Source: Planctomycetota bacterium
GTDB lineage: Bacteria > Planctomycetota > UBA1135 > GCA-002686595
Assembly (NCBI GenBank): GCA_012959785.1
Contig: DUCM01000018.1
Coordinates: forward strand, 1-64,000
Direction: 5' to 3'
Length of the DNA stretch: 64,000 nucleotides
The notes under the pieces were generated by a model. It saw nothing but the letters and a program-made list of their open reading frames with translations, was not told where the DNA came from and did not search any database. A program made the translations under genes and the position numbers. Every line of letters starts with the position of its first letter. The first letter of the stretch is position 1. Positions 35,782 to 44,881 of the stretch are shown here, one piece after another.

Positions 35782-36638
35782 GGGCTGACGAGCTGCAAGC
35801 CAGCCTGTACACCGGTGCTGGCAACCGTTTTGTGCTGCTCGAAGTGCAGGCCAAGGAGGATCGTGTCGAGAGCGACGGAGACGCAGCTCTCTGCGCTTTC
35901 ACCCGTGAGATTTGCTCACAAGAACTGTTCGACGGTCAGCGGCCCGACGGTTTCCTGTTGGTTAGCTCTGACCCTCAGGCTGCGGCGCGCATGATCCTCT
36001 TCAACGCAGACGGCACGAGGCCCGAAGCCTGCGGCAATGGCTTGCGTTGCGTGGGTTGGCACCTCGCGCGCACCCGCGGCCTGGAGCGCGTAGAGATCGT
36101 GACCGATGCTGGAGTGCGCGCCGTGCGCATGGAGGAGAGCGAGAAAGAGCGCGCCTACCTTTCGGCGGAGATGGGTTGCGCCGAATTCCTGGGCGAGTTG
36201 AACGGCCCGTTACCTGATGTGGAGTTTCAAGCGGCCCAGCGATTCAACCTTGGCAACCCCCACTGCGTGCTGCTCGTCGACGACGAACGCCGCGCACCTC
36301 TGGAGCGCGTGGGCAACGCCTTGCAGGGCCATCCGGATTTCCCCCAAGGCGTCAATGTCGGGTTTCTGGCCAGGCGCGAGGGGTCTTGGCGTTTGCGGGT
36401 CTGGGAGCGAGGCGTGGGAGAAACCGAGGCCTGCGGCACGGCGGCCTGCGCCGCTGCGGCTTTCTTGGGTCGCCGGGATGGCGAGCAGGAACACGAATTG
36501 CATCTCACCGGTGGCCTCCTGTGGGTGGGCGGTGCCTTTTCAGAGCCCCTTGAGTTGCGCGGTTGGGCTAGCTACCACGGCGAACTCAAGATCGAGGCTC
36601 CCGGGGAAATCTTGCAGCTCTCTGCATGGGCCACTTGA
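35778..36638 (+). CDS. dapF: Diaminopimelate epimerase
   Basis: It interconverts LL- and meso-diaminopimelate for peptidoglycan and lysine. It has 286 residues from a GTG start. The two catalytic cysteines are C85 in EACGNGLRC and C219 in EACGTAACA. FNADGTRPEACGNG and NLGNPHCVLLV are standard. Presence of meso-DAP synthesis implies a DAP-type peptidoglycan. It overlaps rnhC by 4 nt and the next gene by 13 nt, making a three-gene coupled cluster. Confidence 0.94.
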   Translation: MRADELQASLYTGAGNRFVLLEVQAKEDRVESDGDAALCAFTREICSQELFDGQRPDGFLLVSSDPQAAARMILFNADGTRPEACGNGLRCVGWHLARTRGLERVEIVTDAGVRAVRMEESEKERAYLSAEMGCAEFLGELNGPLPDVEFQAAQRFNLGNPHCVLLVDDERRAPLERVGNALQGHPDFPQGVNVGFLARREGSWRLRVWERGVGETEACGTAACAAAAFLGRRDGEQEHELHLTGGLLWVGGAFSEPLELRGWASYHGELKIEAPGEILQLSAWAT

Positions 36639-38182
36639 TCTCGATTCTCGCCGCCCTGGCGAGCTTGGCCTGCGCTGACCTTGAGCTCTTGAGCGGTTGG
36701 CGCCTGCCCTGGGCGGTGCCGGCGCTCATGGCGGCGCCCTACCTTCTGAGCGCAGCCGAGCGGCGCGCTGGCCTGCGGGGAAACTTCCGCCAAGCCCTCT
36801 TTCTCGCTCGCCTGGGTGTAGTGGCTCCGGTTCTTCTCTATGCCACGGCGCTGGTGGTGTGCGGTTGGAGCGCGAGTCTGGAGGGCTGGCTCGGCGTGCG
36901 CATTTCGATTCTCGAATGGCCGCGCCTGGAATTGCTACCTGCCCTTTTGCCCTTCGTCGCCTATAGCCTGGCCAGCATCGACGCAGTGGCACGCGTGCAA
37001 GGCGAAGGCGGCCGTTTGACTGCCATCATTCGCAGCTTTCAGATGCGCATGTTCTTCGCAACCCTGGTGCCCATCGTCATATATCTCGCCGCCTCGGCTC
37101 TATTGGGTCGCAACGAGAGTTTGCGCGTGCATGTTGAGGAAGTGGAACTCCTGGGTGCGGGCTTCACCGCCGTCATCATGGTTTGCTTCGTCTTCTTCTT
37201 GCCGAGGCTCTTGCAGCAAACTTGGGACACCGAACCCCTGCCAGTGGGCCCCGAGCGTGCCCTGCTCGAAGAGCTGGCTAGCCAGGCGGGTTTCCGTTGC
37301 AAGGAGATTCTACTGTGGCGCACAGGCGGCCTGATTCCGAACGCGGCCGTGGTAGGCGTCACAGCGGGCACTCGACGGGTCTTTTTTTCCGATGCGCTGC
37401 TCGAGCGCCTGAGTCCGCGACAGCTGGTGGCGGTCTACGCTCACGAAATTGGTCATGTGCGCGGCGGCCATGTGATGCTGTTTGCGACTTGGGCGCTGAG
37501 TTTTTTTGCCGGTATCGACCTCTTCTCGAACCAACTCGGCGGGGGCTCTGAAAATCTGGCGACGCTCTTCTTTGGGGTAGGCCTGGTGCTTTGGTGGTTT
37601 GGTTTCGGCTGGCTTTCACGGCGCGCCGAGCTCGAAGCCGACCTGTACTCCCTGGAGATCCTGGGCGAGGGTGCAAGCTTGCGGGAAGCTCTCGAGCGCG
37701 TTTCACCGGACCGGGGCCAGCGCGCGGGCTGGCGCCACTTTTCCCCCGAGCAGCGGACAAGATTCTTGAGCGCCTCCGCCGCCGATCCCCGGGTGGGTCG
37801 GCGCCTGCGCAGTCGCCTACGCCTGGCGCGCTGGTTGGGGGCCTTGTGCTTGTCCGTGATCATGACCTTGCAGGGCGCAGGACTCGTGGACAGCTACGCC
37901 GAAGACCAAGCCCGGGCTAGCTTGCTTCTGGGGCGCTTCGCCAGCGCCGAGCGAGAAATCGCGCAGGTGCCGGAACCCAACGGAGACCTCGCCCAACTGA
38001 TCGCCCTGGCCCAGGGCGGCTTTCCAACGGATTTTCGCAACCGCTGCAGCGCGGCCCGGGCCTGTCGTGAACGGGCCGAGGCCCTGGACGCGGCCGGGGC
38101 CCCGGAGTTGGCTCAACCGTGGTGGCTGCTCTTTCAACTCACCGGTGAGCCTGGCCGCGCCGGGGCAGGGCCCATTCAGTAG
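36626..38182 (+). CDS. Integral membrane M48-family zinc metalloprotease
   Basis: 518 residues with several membrane helices (about 10-30, 50-75, 100-118, 140-165, 180-200). The catalytic motif is HEIGH (H273, E274, H277) in VYAHEIGHVRGGH. The third zinc ligand comes from RRAELEADLYSLE near residue 338, followed by another membrane segment and a helical C-terminal tail. HtpX and Oma1-type relatives clear damaged membrane proteins. The first 13 bp overlap dapF, and the 3' end overlaps the convergent flavin reductase gene by 7 bp. Confidence 0.88.
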   Translation: MGHLISILAALASLACADLELLSGWRLPWAVPALMAAPYLLSAAERRAGLRGNFRQALFLARLGVVAPVLLYATALVVCGWSASLEGWLGVRISILEWPRLELLPALLPFVAYSLASIDAVARVQGEGGRLTAIIRSFQMRMFFATLVPIVIYLAASALLGRNESLRVHVEEVELLGAGFTAVIMVCFVFFLPRLLQQTWDTEPLPVGPERALLEELASQAGFRCKEILLWRTGGLIPNAAVVGVTAGTRRVFFSDALLERLSPRQLVAVYAHEIGHVRGGHVMLFATWALSFFAGIDLFSNQLGGGSENLATLFFGVGLVLWWFGFGWLSRRAELEADLYSLEILGEGASLREALERVSPDRGQRAGWRHFSPEQRTRFLSASAADPRVGRRLRSRLRLARWLGALCLSVIMTLQGAGLVDSYAEDQARASLLLGRFASAEREIAQVPEPNGDLAQLIALAQGGFPTDFRNRCSAARACRERAEALDAAGAPELAQPWWLLFQLTGEPGRAGAGPIQ

Positions 38183-38652
38183 GAGAGGCCGTTCTTGCGC
38201 AGGTGGATCGAAGGCTCTCCGGGGTGCAACTGGGCTCCGGCCTGGACTTCGCCGAAGACCACGGCGTGGTCGCCACCGTCGAACTCACCAACCACGCGGC
38301 AGTCGAGCCAGGCGAGGGAGTCGGTGAGAACCAGTAGGCCCGAAGGTGCCTCGCAGGTCTCCAAGCTATCGAAGGGGGTTTGGCCCTCGGGCGGGGCCTT
38401 GAAGAAGCCGCCCATGCAGGCCGAACTGCCCTCATCAAGGATCGAGAGGGTGAAGCCACCGGTCTCTCGCAGGGCTTCGAGGGAGCCTCGGCCGGTCCCC
38501 ACCGCTACTGCCACCCGGGGCGGTTCGAGGCCAACCTGCATGACGAAAGAGGCCACCAACCCCAGAGGCTGGTCATCCTTGCGGGTGGAGAGGATGTAGA
38601 GCCCACAGGGCATACGCCCGAGGGCTGCGGCGAGGGCTGAGGGGTCGCTCAT
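38176..38652 (-). CDS. Flavin reductase-like FMN-binding split-barrel protein
   Basis: 158 residues. The pattern GRMPCGLYILSTRKDDQPLGLVASFVMQVGLEPPRVAVAV is that of the flavin reductase domain. GGFTLSILDEG and DCRVVGEFDGGDHAVVFGEV (with the GDH motif that closes the flavin site) follow. It probably reduces FMN or acts as the reductase component of a flavin monooxygenase; no partner is adjacent. The upstream gap (38653-38816) has a TATAAA-like hexamer at 38740 but no clear promoter. Confidence 0.87.
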   Translation of the reverse strand: MSDPSALAAALGRMPCGLYILSTRKDDQPLGLVASFVMQVGLEPPRVAVAVGTGRGSLEALRETGGFTLSILDEGSSACMGGFFKAPPEGQTPFDSLETCEAPSGLLVLTDSLAWLDCRVVGEFDGGDHAVVFGEVQAGAQLHPGEPSIHLRKNGLSY

Positions 38653-38816
38653 GGGGAGGGAGTTCTTGGGGCTCGGAGTATGGGGGAAAGGAGGCTCTCA
38701 GAGAGGGTAGCTGGGGGTGTAAGCTGCAGGAACCCCTTATATAAATGTCAGGCCCTCGTTGGAACCTCGGCTTGGGCAGGCGATACTGGTCGCCCCGTCT
38801 CTCAAGAGCCCCTTCC

Positions 38817-39797
38817 ATGTCCCCCCAGCCTAGCCCCTCAACCCTGCCCGTGACGCCCGCCGGGGTGCGTCAGGCAGCCGCTGAACGCCTGGCCGGGCGC
38901 CTGGTGGAACTCACCCGCGACCGGGCCTCCACGGCGCGCGCGGTGGCCTGCGAGTGCGCCGCGGAAATCCGCGACTGGGCCCGCGCTGAATCCGCGCAAT
39001 GGAATCGGGAGACGATGCTCCGCGACCTCGAAGAGGGCTGGGGAGAGTGGTGCGAAAGCCACACCTGGCGCGGCCCCTGCGCGCTCTTCGTCGATGACTT
39101 GCGAGGCGCCCTCGCCGGCTCCGGGGACCTTCGGACGGCCCTCGACCTTGAGACCTCACTTTGGACCCGCGAGGGCGGCAGAGGGCGACTGGCGGACACC
39201 GCTCAGGTGGCCGCCCAGGCCCGGGCGCTTCTGCACCCCGGGGATTGGGTCCTTGTCCACGGTTACTCAGAGCCCTGCATTGCGGCTTTGGTCCTCGCCC
39301 AGGAGGCGGGACTCGCGCCTCTCGTACTCTTGAGCGAGGGCGCGGCCGACACCAGCGGCAAGCGCATGGCTCGTGAGCTTCTGTCCCACGGTGTGCGCGT
39401 GCGCCTCGGCCGCGATCTGGCCACCCTGGCCGCCATCGACGAGGTCGATTGGGTTTGGTTGGGCAGCGAAGCCTTGGGCGCTGGCTGTTTTGTGGCCCCC
39501 CTCGGCAGCGGCCTTCTGCTCCAACAAGCCCGCACAGCCGAGGTGCCTACCCGTGTCCTCGCCACTAGCAGCGACCTCTTGCCCGGCGGCGATGTGCGCC
39601 TGCCCGCTTGGGGTGAGAAGGAAACCGAAGGCCTCTGGAGCCGGGCGCCCGAAGGCGTTGAGCTCTGCGCCCAACCCTTTGAATTTGTCGCCACAAATAG
39701 CGCCGACGGTTGGATCACCGAACAAGGCCACGAGGGCTTTCACGAGCTTTCCCTGCGCGCCCTGCGCTGCACCCCCCACGGGGATCTGCGCGCCTGA
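38817..39797 (+). CDS. eIF-2B/ribose-1,5-bisphosphate isomerase-like protein
   Basis: 326 residues from the ATG at 38817. The fold is suggested by a helical N-terminal domain (residues 15-100) and a Rossmann-like C-terminal half with LVHGYSEPCIAALVLAQEAGLAPLVLLSEGAADTSGKRMARELLSHGVRVRL, VDWVWLGSEALG, and GSGLLLQQA. These correspond to the IF-2B family blocks TxSxS, ExRP..G, VxxGADxV and GxxxAxxA, though clearly diverged; several catalytic positions of the R15P isomerase cannot be matched. A regulatory or sugar-phosphate isomerase role is possible. It is 69 bp upstream of gyrA. Confidence 0.6.
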   Translation: MSPQPSPSTLPVTPAGVRQAAAERLAGRLVELTRDRASTARAVACECAAEIRDWARAESAQWNRETMLRDLEEGWGEWCESHTWRGPCALFVDDLRGALAGSGDLRTALDLETSLWTREGGRGRLADTAQVAAQARALLHPGDWVLVHGYSEPCIAALVLAQEAGLAPLVLLSEGAADTSGKRMARELLSHGVRVRLGRDLATLAAIDEVDWVWLGSEALGAGCFVAPLGSGLLLQQARTAEVPTRVLATSSDLLPGGDVRLPAWGEKETEGLWSRAPEGVELCAQPFEFVATNSADGWITEQGHEGFHELSLRALRCTPHGDLRA

Positions 39798-39866
39798 ACA
39801 AGTCCTGTATTCCACGCTTACCCCGATTAGCCACTGCTTGCGCCTTCAGGCGCGGCTCACCCGAGC

Positions 39867-42434
39867 ATGACCGAGAAAGACACAACCGCCACACCCCCGC
39901 CCTCGGGCACCGTCAAGCCGCGCTCGATCGAGCTGGAGATGAAGGAGTCGTACCTGACCTACGCGCTCTCGGTCATCAAGGCCCGCGCGCTGCCCGATGT
40001 GCGCGATGGGCTCAAGCCTTCGCAAAGGCGCATCCTCGTCGCGATGGACGACTTGAACCTCGGCCCGCGAGCTAAGTATCGCAAATGTGCCAAGGTTGCT
40101 GGCGACACTTCGGGTAACTACCACCCCCACGGCGAGGCGGTGGTCTATCCCACCATGGTGCGCATGGCCCAGGATTTCTCCCTGCGCTATCCGCTCGTCG
40201 ACGGCCAAGGCAACTTTGGTTCGATCGACGGCGATCCGCCGGCTGCCATGCGATACACCGAGGCGCGCATGGCGGGTACGGCAGTAGAATTGCTGACCGA
40301 CATTGACAAGGACACCGTCGACTACGAGTGGAACTACGACGAAACGCGCAAGCAACCGAGCGTCTTGCCCAGTCGCTTCCCGAACCTGCTTTGCAACGGC
40401 TCCGATGGCATCGCCGTGGGCATGGCTTGCTCCTTGCCGCCGCACAACCTGCGCGAGATCTGCCGCGCCCTGAAGGCCGTGCTGGCTGACCCCGAACTCT
40501 CTTTCGACAAACTCACCTCGATTGTCAAGGGCCCCGATTTCCCAACCGGCGGCATCGTGATGGGGCGCAGCGGCATCTTGCAGGCCTACAAAACAGGCCG
40601 AGGTCATGTGCGTTTGCGTGCGCGCTATGAAGTCGAGGAAAAGGGCACCAAGGAACAGTTAGTCATCACCGAAATACCCTATCAGGTGAAAAAGACGAAC
40701 ATTATCGACAAGATTGTCGATGTTGTGCGAGACGGCCGGATCACCGGTATCTCCGATGTGCGCGACGAGTCCGACCGCCAGGGCATGCGTTTGGTTGTGG
40801 AGCTCAAGCGCGGTGAGGACAGCCAGGTTGTGGTCAACCAACTGTTCAAGTTCACCTCGCTGCAAACGACCTACAGCGTCATCAACCTGGCGATCGACCG
40901 CGATCAGCCCAAGACTTTCCCCTTGCGCGGTCTGCTCGATAGCTACATCGACCACCGCCGCATCGTGATTCGGCGCCGCACGCAATTCTTGCTCAACAAG
41001 GCTGAGGATCGCCGACACATCGTGGAGGGCTTGCGCATCGCGGTGGACAACATCGACGAGGTGATCACGATCATCCGCGCCAGCTCGAACCGCGAAGAGG
41101 CCAAGGCCAAGCTATCTGGCCGCTTCAGCCTCTCCGACCGCCAGACCCAGGCTATTGTCGATATGCGTCTGGGCAGTTTGACGGGCCTTGAGCGCGAAAA
41201 ACTGGAAGAGGAGTACAAGAAACTCACCGACGAGATAACCGACTACCGCGACATCCTGGCCCGCGATGAGCGAGTGGTGGCGATCATTCTCGCCGACCTC
41301 GACGAACTCGAAGAGAAATATGGCGACGAGCGCCGCACCGAGATATCCCTTGAGGAAGTCGGCGGTTTCAACCTCGAAGAGTTGATCACCGAGAACTTGA
41401 TGGTGGTGACTTTCTCACGCGATGGCTATGTCAAGCGCACCGCCAGCGACACCTACCGCGCCCAGGGCCGGGGAGGTCGAGGCGTGCGCGGGTCGGTTTC
41501 CAAGGAAGGCGATGTCTTGAAATCGCTCTTCGTGGCCGGCACACACGACACTCTGCTCTGTTTCTCAAACCGCGGCAAGGTGTACTGGCTCAAGGTTTAC
41601 AACCTGCCAGAGGCCGGGCGCACCAGCAAGGGGCGCTCGATCACCAACCTCTTGCCTGTGACCGAGGACGAAGAGATCACGAATGTCCTGCGGGTCCAGG
41701 AGTTCGACGACGAGCGCCATGTCTTCTTCGCCACACAGAAGGGGGTCGTCAAGAAGACCTCGCTTGAGGCCTTCTCGCGCCCGCGCACCGCGGGTATCTG
41801 GGCCATTCGCCTCGATGACGATGACTCCGTGGTGGGCGTGGGGCTGACCCAGCCCGGCGACACGATCCTGCTCTGCTCGGCCCACGGCCGTGCGATCCGT
41901 TTTGATGAGCAGGCTGCTCGCGAGATGGGCCGCGCCACCCGCGGTGTACGAGGCATGCGCCTGAAGGCCGACGACACCGTGGTGGGCATGGTGGTCAGTT
42001 GTGAAGGCGCAACCATCCTGACCGCCACACGCCGTGGCTACGGCAAGCGCACTCCCTTCCTCGACTATCCCGTCAAGGGCCGCGGCGGCCAGGGCGTGAT
42101 CAACATCCGTTGTTCTGATCGCAACGGGGCAGTGATCGGCGTGGCCTCGGCTGTGGACGGCGATGATGTCATGTTCATCACTAGTTCGGGGATGATTGTG
42201 CGCACGCCGGCTGCCGATGTCAGCACCATCGGGCGCAACACCCAGGGTGTGCGCCTCGTGAACCTCAAGGGCGAGGACACACTCGTCGCCGTCGAGGTGG
42301 TCTCCCTGGCCGACATCGAAAAGTACGCCTGTGACGAGAAGGACGAGGCGCCTGACGGGGCTACTCCTTCTGATGAGGAGGGGGCAGCGGAAGGCGGCGA
42401 ATCTGGCCGGCAAACCCCCGAGGAGGGAGAGTAA
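39867..42434 (+). CDS. gyrA: DNA gyrase subunit A
   Basis: 855 residues. The breakage-reunion domain has the active tyrosine Y130 in RYTEARM. The C-terminal beta-pinwheel begins near residue 520 with the GyrA-box variant [10 protein letters not shown], which identifies gyrase rather than topoisomerase IV ParC. Repeated blade motifs ([26 protein letters not shown]) follow, and there is an acidic tail. In the quinolone-determining stretch [17 protein letters not shown], the positions equivalent to E. coli Ser83 and Asp87 are Ala91 and Pro95. gyrB is not in the window. The YqeY gene follows after one base. Confidence 0.95.
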   Translation: MTEKDTTATPPPSGTVKPRSIELEMKESYLTYALSVIKARALPDVRDGLKPSQRRILVAMDDLNLGPRAKYRKCAKVAGDTSGNYHPHGEAVVYPTMVRMAQDFSLRYPLVDGQGNFGSIDGDPPAAMRYTEARMAGTAVELLTDIDKDTVDYEWNYDETRKQPSVLPSRFPNLLCNGSDGIAVGMACSLPPHNLREICRALKAVLADPELSFDKLTSIVKGPDFPTGGIVMGRSGILQAYKTGRGHVRLRARYEVEEKGTKEQLVITEIPYQVKKTNIIDKIVDVVRDGRITGISDVRDESDRQGMRLVVELKRGEDSQVVVNQLFKFTSLQTTYSVINLAIDRDQPKTFPLRGLLDSYIDHRRIVIRRRTQFLLNKAEDRRHIVEGLRIAVDNIDEVITIIRASSNREEAKAKLSGRFSLSDRQTQAIVDMRLGSLTGLEREKLEEEYKKLTDEITDYRDILARDERVVAIILADLDELEEKYGDERRTEISLEEVGGFNLEELITENLMVVTFSRDGYVKRTASDTYRAQGRGGRGVRGSVSKEGDVLKSLFVAGTHDTLLCFSNRGKVYWLKVYNLPEAGRTSKGRSITNLLPVTEDEEITNVLRVQEFDDERHVFFATQKGVVKKTSLEAFSRPRTAGIWAIRLDDDDSVVGVGLTQPGDTILLCSAHGRAIRFDEQAAREMGRATRGVRGMRLKADDTVVGMVVSCEGATILTATRRGYGKRTPFLDYPVKGRGGQGVINIRCSDRNGAVIGVASAVDGDDVMFITSSGMIVRTPAADVSTIGRNTQGVRLVNLKGEDTLVAVEVVSLADIEKYACDEKDEAPDGATPSDEEGAAEGGESGRQTPEEGE

Positions 42435-42435
42435 G

Positions 42436-42879
42436 GTGCCCCTCGTCACTCGCATCCAGGCGGACATCATCCAGGCCATGAAGTCGGGGGACAGCCTCGT
42501 GCGCGACACCCTGCGCCTGGTGACGGCCGAGATGCAGAACCGCCGCATCGAGCTCGGCAAGGACCTCGATGAGGCGGATCAGCTCGCCGTTCTGGCTCGT
42601 TGTGTCAAGCAGCGCCGGGATTCGATCATGCAGTACGAAAAGGCCGAGCGGCTCGACCTCGCCGAGCAGGAGCGCCGCGAGATAGGCGTGATCGAGGGCT
42701 ACCTGCCCGAGCAGATGAGCGCCGAAGACACCAGGAGCGCCGTTGCAGAGGCCATCGCCGAGAGCGGCGCCACCTCGCCCAAGGACATGGGCGCGGTGAT
42801 GAAGGCCTTGATGAAGAAATACAAGGGCAAAATCGAAGGCAAGGTCGCCCAGGGCCTGGCGGCCGAGTTGTTGAAGTAG
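42436..42879 (+). CDS. GatB/YqeY domain protein
   Basis: 147 residues from a GTG start preceded by a strong purine-rich ribosome site (AGGAGGGAG) that lies in the gyrA 3' end. Family features: TRIQADIIQAMKSGDSLVRDTLRLV at the N-terminus, GYLPEQMSAEDTRSAVAEAI in the middle, and the C-terminal KDMGAVMKALMKKYKGKIEGKVAQGLAAELL. YqeY resembles the tail domain of the GatB amidotransferase subunit. Its own function is not settled; it may influence tRNA-dependent amidation. It sits between gyrA and murJ in a tight cluster. Confidence 0.92.
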   Translation: MPLVTRIQADIIQAMKSGDSLVRDTLRLVTAEMQNRRIELGKDLDEADQLAVLARCVKQRRDSIMQYEKAERLDLAEQERREIGVIEGYLPEQMSAEDTRSAVAEAIAESGATSPKDMGAVMKALMKKYKGKIEGKVAQGLAAELLK

Positions 42880-42881
42880 GC

Positions 42882-44561
42882 GTGTCCGACTCCGGCGGCG
42901 AAGGCGGGCGGCAGGGCGACCGGGTGACCGTCAGCGGTGGCGACGAGCTGCTGCGGCGCCAGGCCGGAGTAGGCCTGCGGGCTGTGTGGATCTCGCTCTT
43001 AACCCTTGTCTCGCGCCTCTTGGGTCTGGCTCGCGAGATCCTGGCGGCCAGCCTCTTCGGCAACGCCAACCCTTTCTACGACGCCTTCCTGTTCGCCTGG
43101 CGCGTGCCCAACTTGTTCCGACGCTTCTTGGGCGAGGGCGCGCTCTCGACTTCCTTGCAGGCCACATTGACCGCTGCCGACGCCAGCGCGGGTGCCGCCC
43201 ACGGGCGAGCGATCTTCTTGGCGACGATAAGGCTTCTGACCTTTGTCTTGGTGGGGCTGTGCGCCCTGTTGATGTGCGCCCTGGTGGCCTTCTCTGGAGC
43301 CCTGGCGCCCTACCTTGGCGTGGAACCCCAGGCGACCTTGGAGTTGCTCCTGCGCTTGATGCCCTTTGTCGTCCTGGTCTGCCTCGCGGCGGCAGCCGGT
43401 GGGGCCCTACAAGTGCGCGGCCACTACACCGCGCCAGCCCTCGGGCCCGTCTTGCTCAACCTGGGCTGGATAGCGGCCTTGGTTTGGATCGGGGCGCGGG
43501 TGGTGGGCTTGGAGGACGATCTCCTGCAACTCGAGCGCGTGCGCTGGCTCTCCCTTGGCGTCCTCGCCGCCAGCCTGCTGCAATTCGCGGTCTTGATCCC
43601 CGCGCTCAAGCGTCAGGGTCTTTGGAGTTTGGGCGCGGCGCTCTGGAAGCCCGCCCAAAAGGCCCGCGCCGCCGCTTGGCAGGTCTTGCGCCAGAGTGCG
43701 CCCTTGGCTTTTGGCGCGGCTGTCTACCAGGTCAATGTGATGATTGACGGGGTCATGGCCCAGAGCCTGCTCGAACCCGGTGGTCAGACGGCGCACTACC
43801 TCGCCAACCGCGTGCAGCAGTTCCCCCTCGCCTTGATCGCCATCGCTGCCACCACGGCAGTTTTTCCCGCCCTGGCGGCCCTGGGACACGAGAGACGATT
43901 GGGCGAACTGCGGCGCCTCCACGACCAGACCCAACGGGGGGTCCTGTTCGTGGCCCTGCCAGCAGCCATCGGTCTGGCTGTTCTGGCCCAACCCATCGCC
44001 AGCGTGCTGTTCGAACATGGCGAATTTGGCGCCCCTGGCGTGGCCCGCATCTCCCTGGCCCTGCGGGCCCTCAGCCTGGCAGTGATTTCAGCCGGCGCGG
44101 TGGGGTTGGTGGTGCGCACCTATTACGCCATGGGCGACTACAAGACTCCGGTGCGCATCTCGGCCTTGATGCTCGTCTGCAACGCCGCGCTGAACCTGTT
44201 CTTCCTGCGCGGGTTGGGCATGGATGTCGAGGGCTTGGCCCTCGCCACCACCCTGGCGAGCTTTGGCAACCTGTTCCTCCTCTTGCCTGGCTTGTCCCGT
44301 CGTTTGCGTCTACCCCGGTCCGAAGCCGGATTTTTGCGCGCCTTCGGCTTGAGTCTCCTGGCCGCTGGCGCCTCCGGACTCGCGGCGGGCGGCGCGGAGT
44401 TTTTCACCCGCGACCAACTGCCCCGGGCCCTCTCCTTGGCACTGGCCCTCAGCGCTGGTGCCGGGGTCTACTTCGCCCTTGCGGCCAGTCTCAAGATTCC
44501 CGAAGCGCAACTCATGCGCGAGCGACTTGCCCGGTTTCTTGCACCGAAGCGTCCCACCTAA
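42882..44561 (+). CDS. murJ: Lipid II flippase MurJ (MviN)
   Basis: 559 residues from the GTG at 42882, two bases after the YqeY stop. It has fourteen predicted membrane helices. Family signatures: SRLLGLAREILAASLFGNANPFYDAFLFAWRVPNLFRRFLGEGALSTS at about 45-92, then FAQ-like LAFGAAVYQVNVMIDGVMA (near 275) and VVRTYYAMGDYKTPVRI (near 410). It moves lipid II across the inner membrane for peptidoglycan synthesis, in keeping with dapF nearby. Confidence 0.93.
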   Translation: MSDSGGEGGRQGDRVTVSGGDELLRRQAGVGLRAVWISLLTLVSRLLGLAREILAASLFGNANPFYDAFLFAWRVPNLFRRFLGEGALSTSLQATLTAADASAGAAHGRAIFLATIRLLTFVLVGLCALLMCALVAFSGALAPYLGVEPQATLELLLRLMPFVVLVCLAAAAGGALQVRGHYTAPALGPVLLNLGWIAALVWIGARVVGLEDDLLQLERVRWLSLGVLAASLLQFAVLIPALKRQGLWSLGAALWKPAQKARAAAWQVLRQSAPLAFGAAVYQVNVMIDGVMAQSLLEPGGQTAHYLANRVQQFPLALIAIAATTAVFPALAALGHERRLGELRRLHDQTQRGVLFVALPAAIGLAVLAQPIASVLFEHGEFGAPGVARISLALRALSLAVISAGAVGLVVRTYYAMGDYKTPVRISALMLVCNAALNLFFLRGLGMDVEGLALATTLASFGNLFLLLPGLSRRLRLPRSEAGFLRAFGLSLLAAGASGLAAGGAEFFTRDQLPRALSLALALSAGAGVYFALAASLKIPEAQLMRERLARFLAPKRPT

Positions 44562-44563
44562 AA

Positions 44564-44609
44564 CTACCACTTGTGGTAGGGTCGTAAGTGCGCCTACTAC
44601 ATGGTGTAG
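44564..44609 (+). promoter_or_regulatory. Two tandem 16-bp palindromes, possible NrdR boxes, upstream of nrdJ
   Basis: Palindromes at 44564-44579 (CTACCACTTGTGGTAG) and 44594-44609 (CTACTACATGGTGTAG) are spaced 30 bp centre to centre, close to three helical turns. NrdR boxes upstream of ribonucleotide reductase genes usually occur as such pairs. The match to the known NrdR consensus is partial (core C-x-A...T-x-G). A third copy of the core (44753-44762) lies inside a hairpin loop downstream. I looked for an adenosylcobalamin riboswitch in this 320-bp gap and saw no B12-box. Confidence 0.45.
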
Positions 44610-44737
44610 CGCAGGTTCTCAGACTCGGGAGTGGTTTTGCATTGGGACCCGGCGCCATCCTGCGGTAACTTGTCGGTCCCCCGAACAAGGCTGAAGGGGG
44701 GCCTCCAATGGGCCCTAAAACAGACCTCGCACATACT

Positions 44738-44768
44738 TTGTAACCAGCTTTCCCACAAGTGGTTACAA
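44738..44768. repeat. 9-bp inverted repeat in the nrdJ leader
   Basis: Arms 44738-44746 and 44760-44768 are exact reverse complements with a 13-nt spacer. The right part of the spacer plus right arm overlaps the reverse complement of the palindrome core found at 44564-44579. It may be part of the operator system or an RNA hairpin in the leader of nrdJ. Confidence 0.4.
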
Positions 44769-44881
44769 GATTACACGAGAGCGGTTTTGAGGCCCCAAAG
44801 AGGCCCCTCCAGAGGTTCCCTTTTTTGGGCTGACTTGCCTCCTGCAAGCCAGGTGACTGAGCCCCGTGGAATCGAGAGCCA

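Noticed and set aside
44562..44881. Adenosylcobalamin riboswitch before nrdJ
   Set aside because: No B12-box or core pattern could be found by eye; only palindromes are present.
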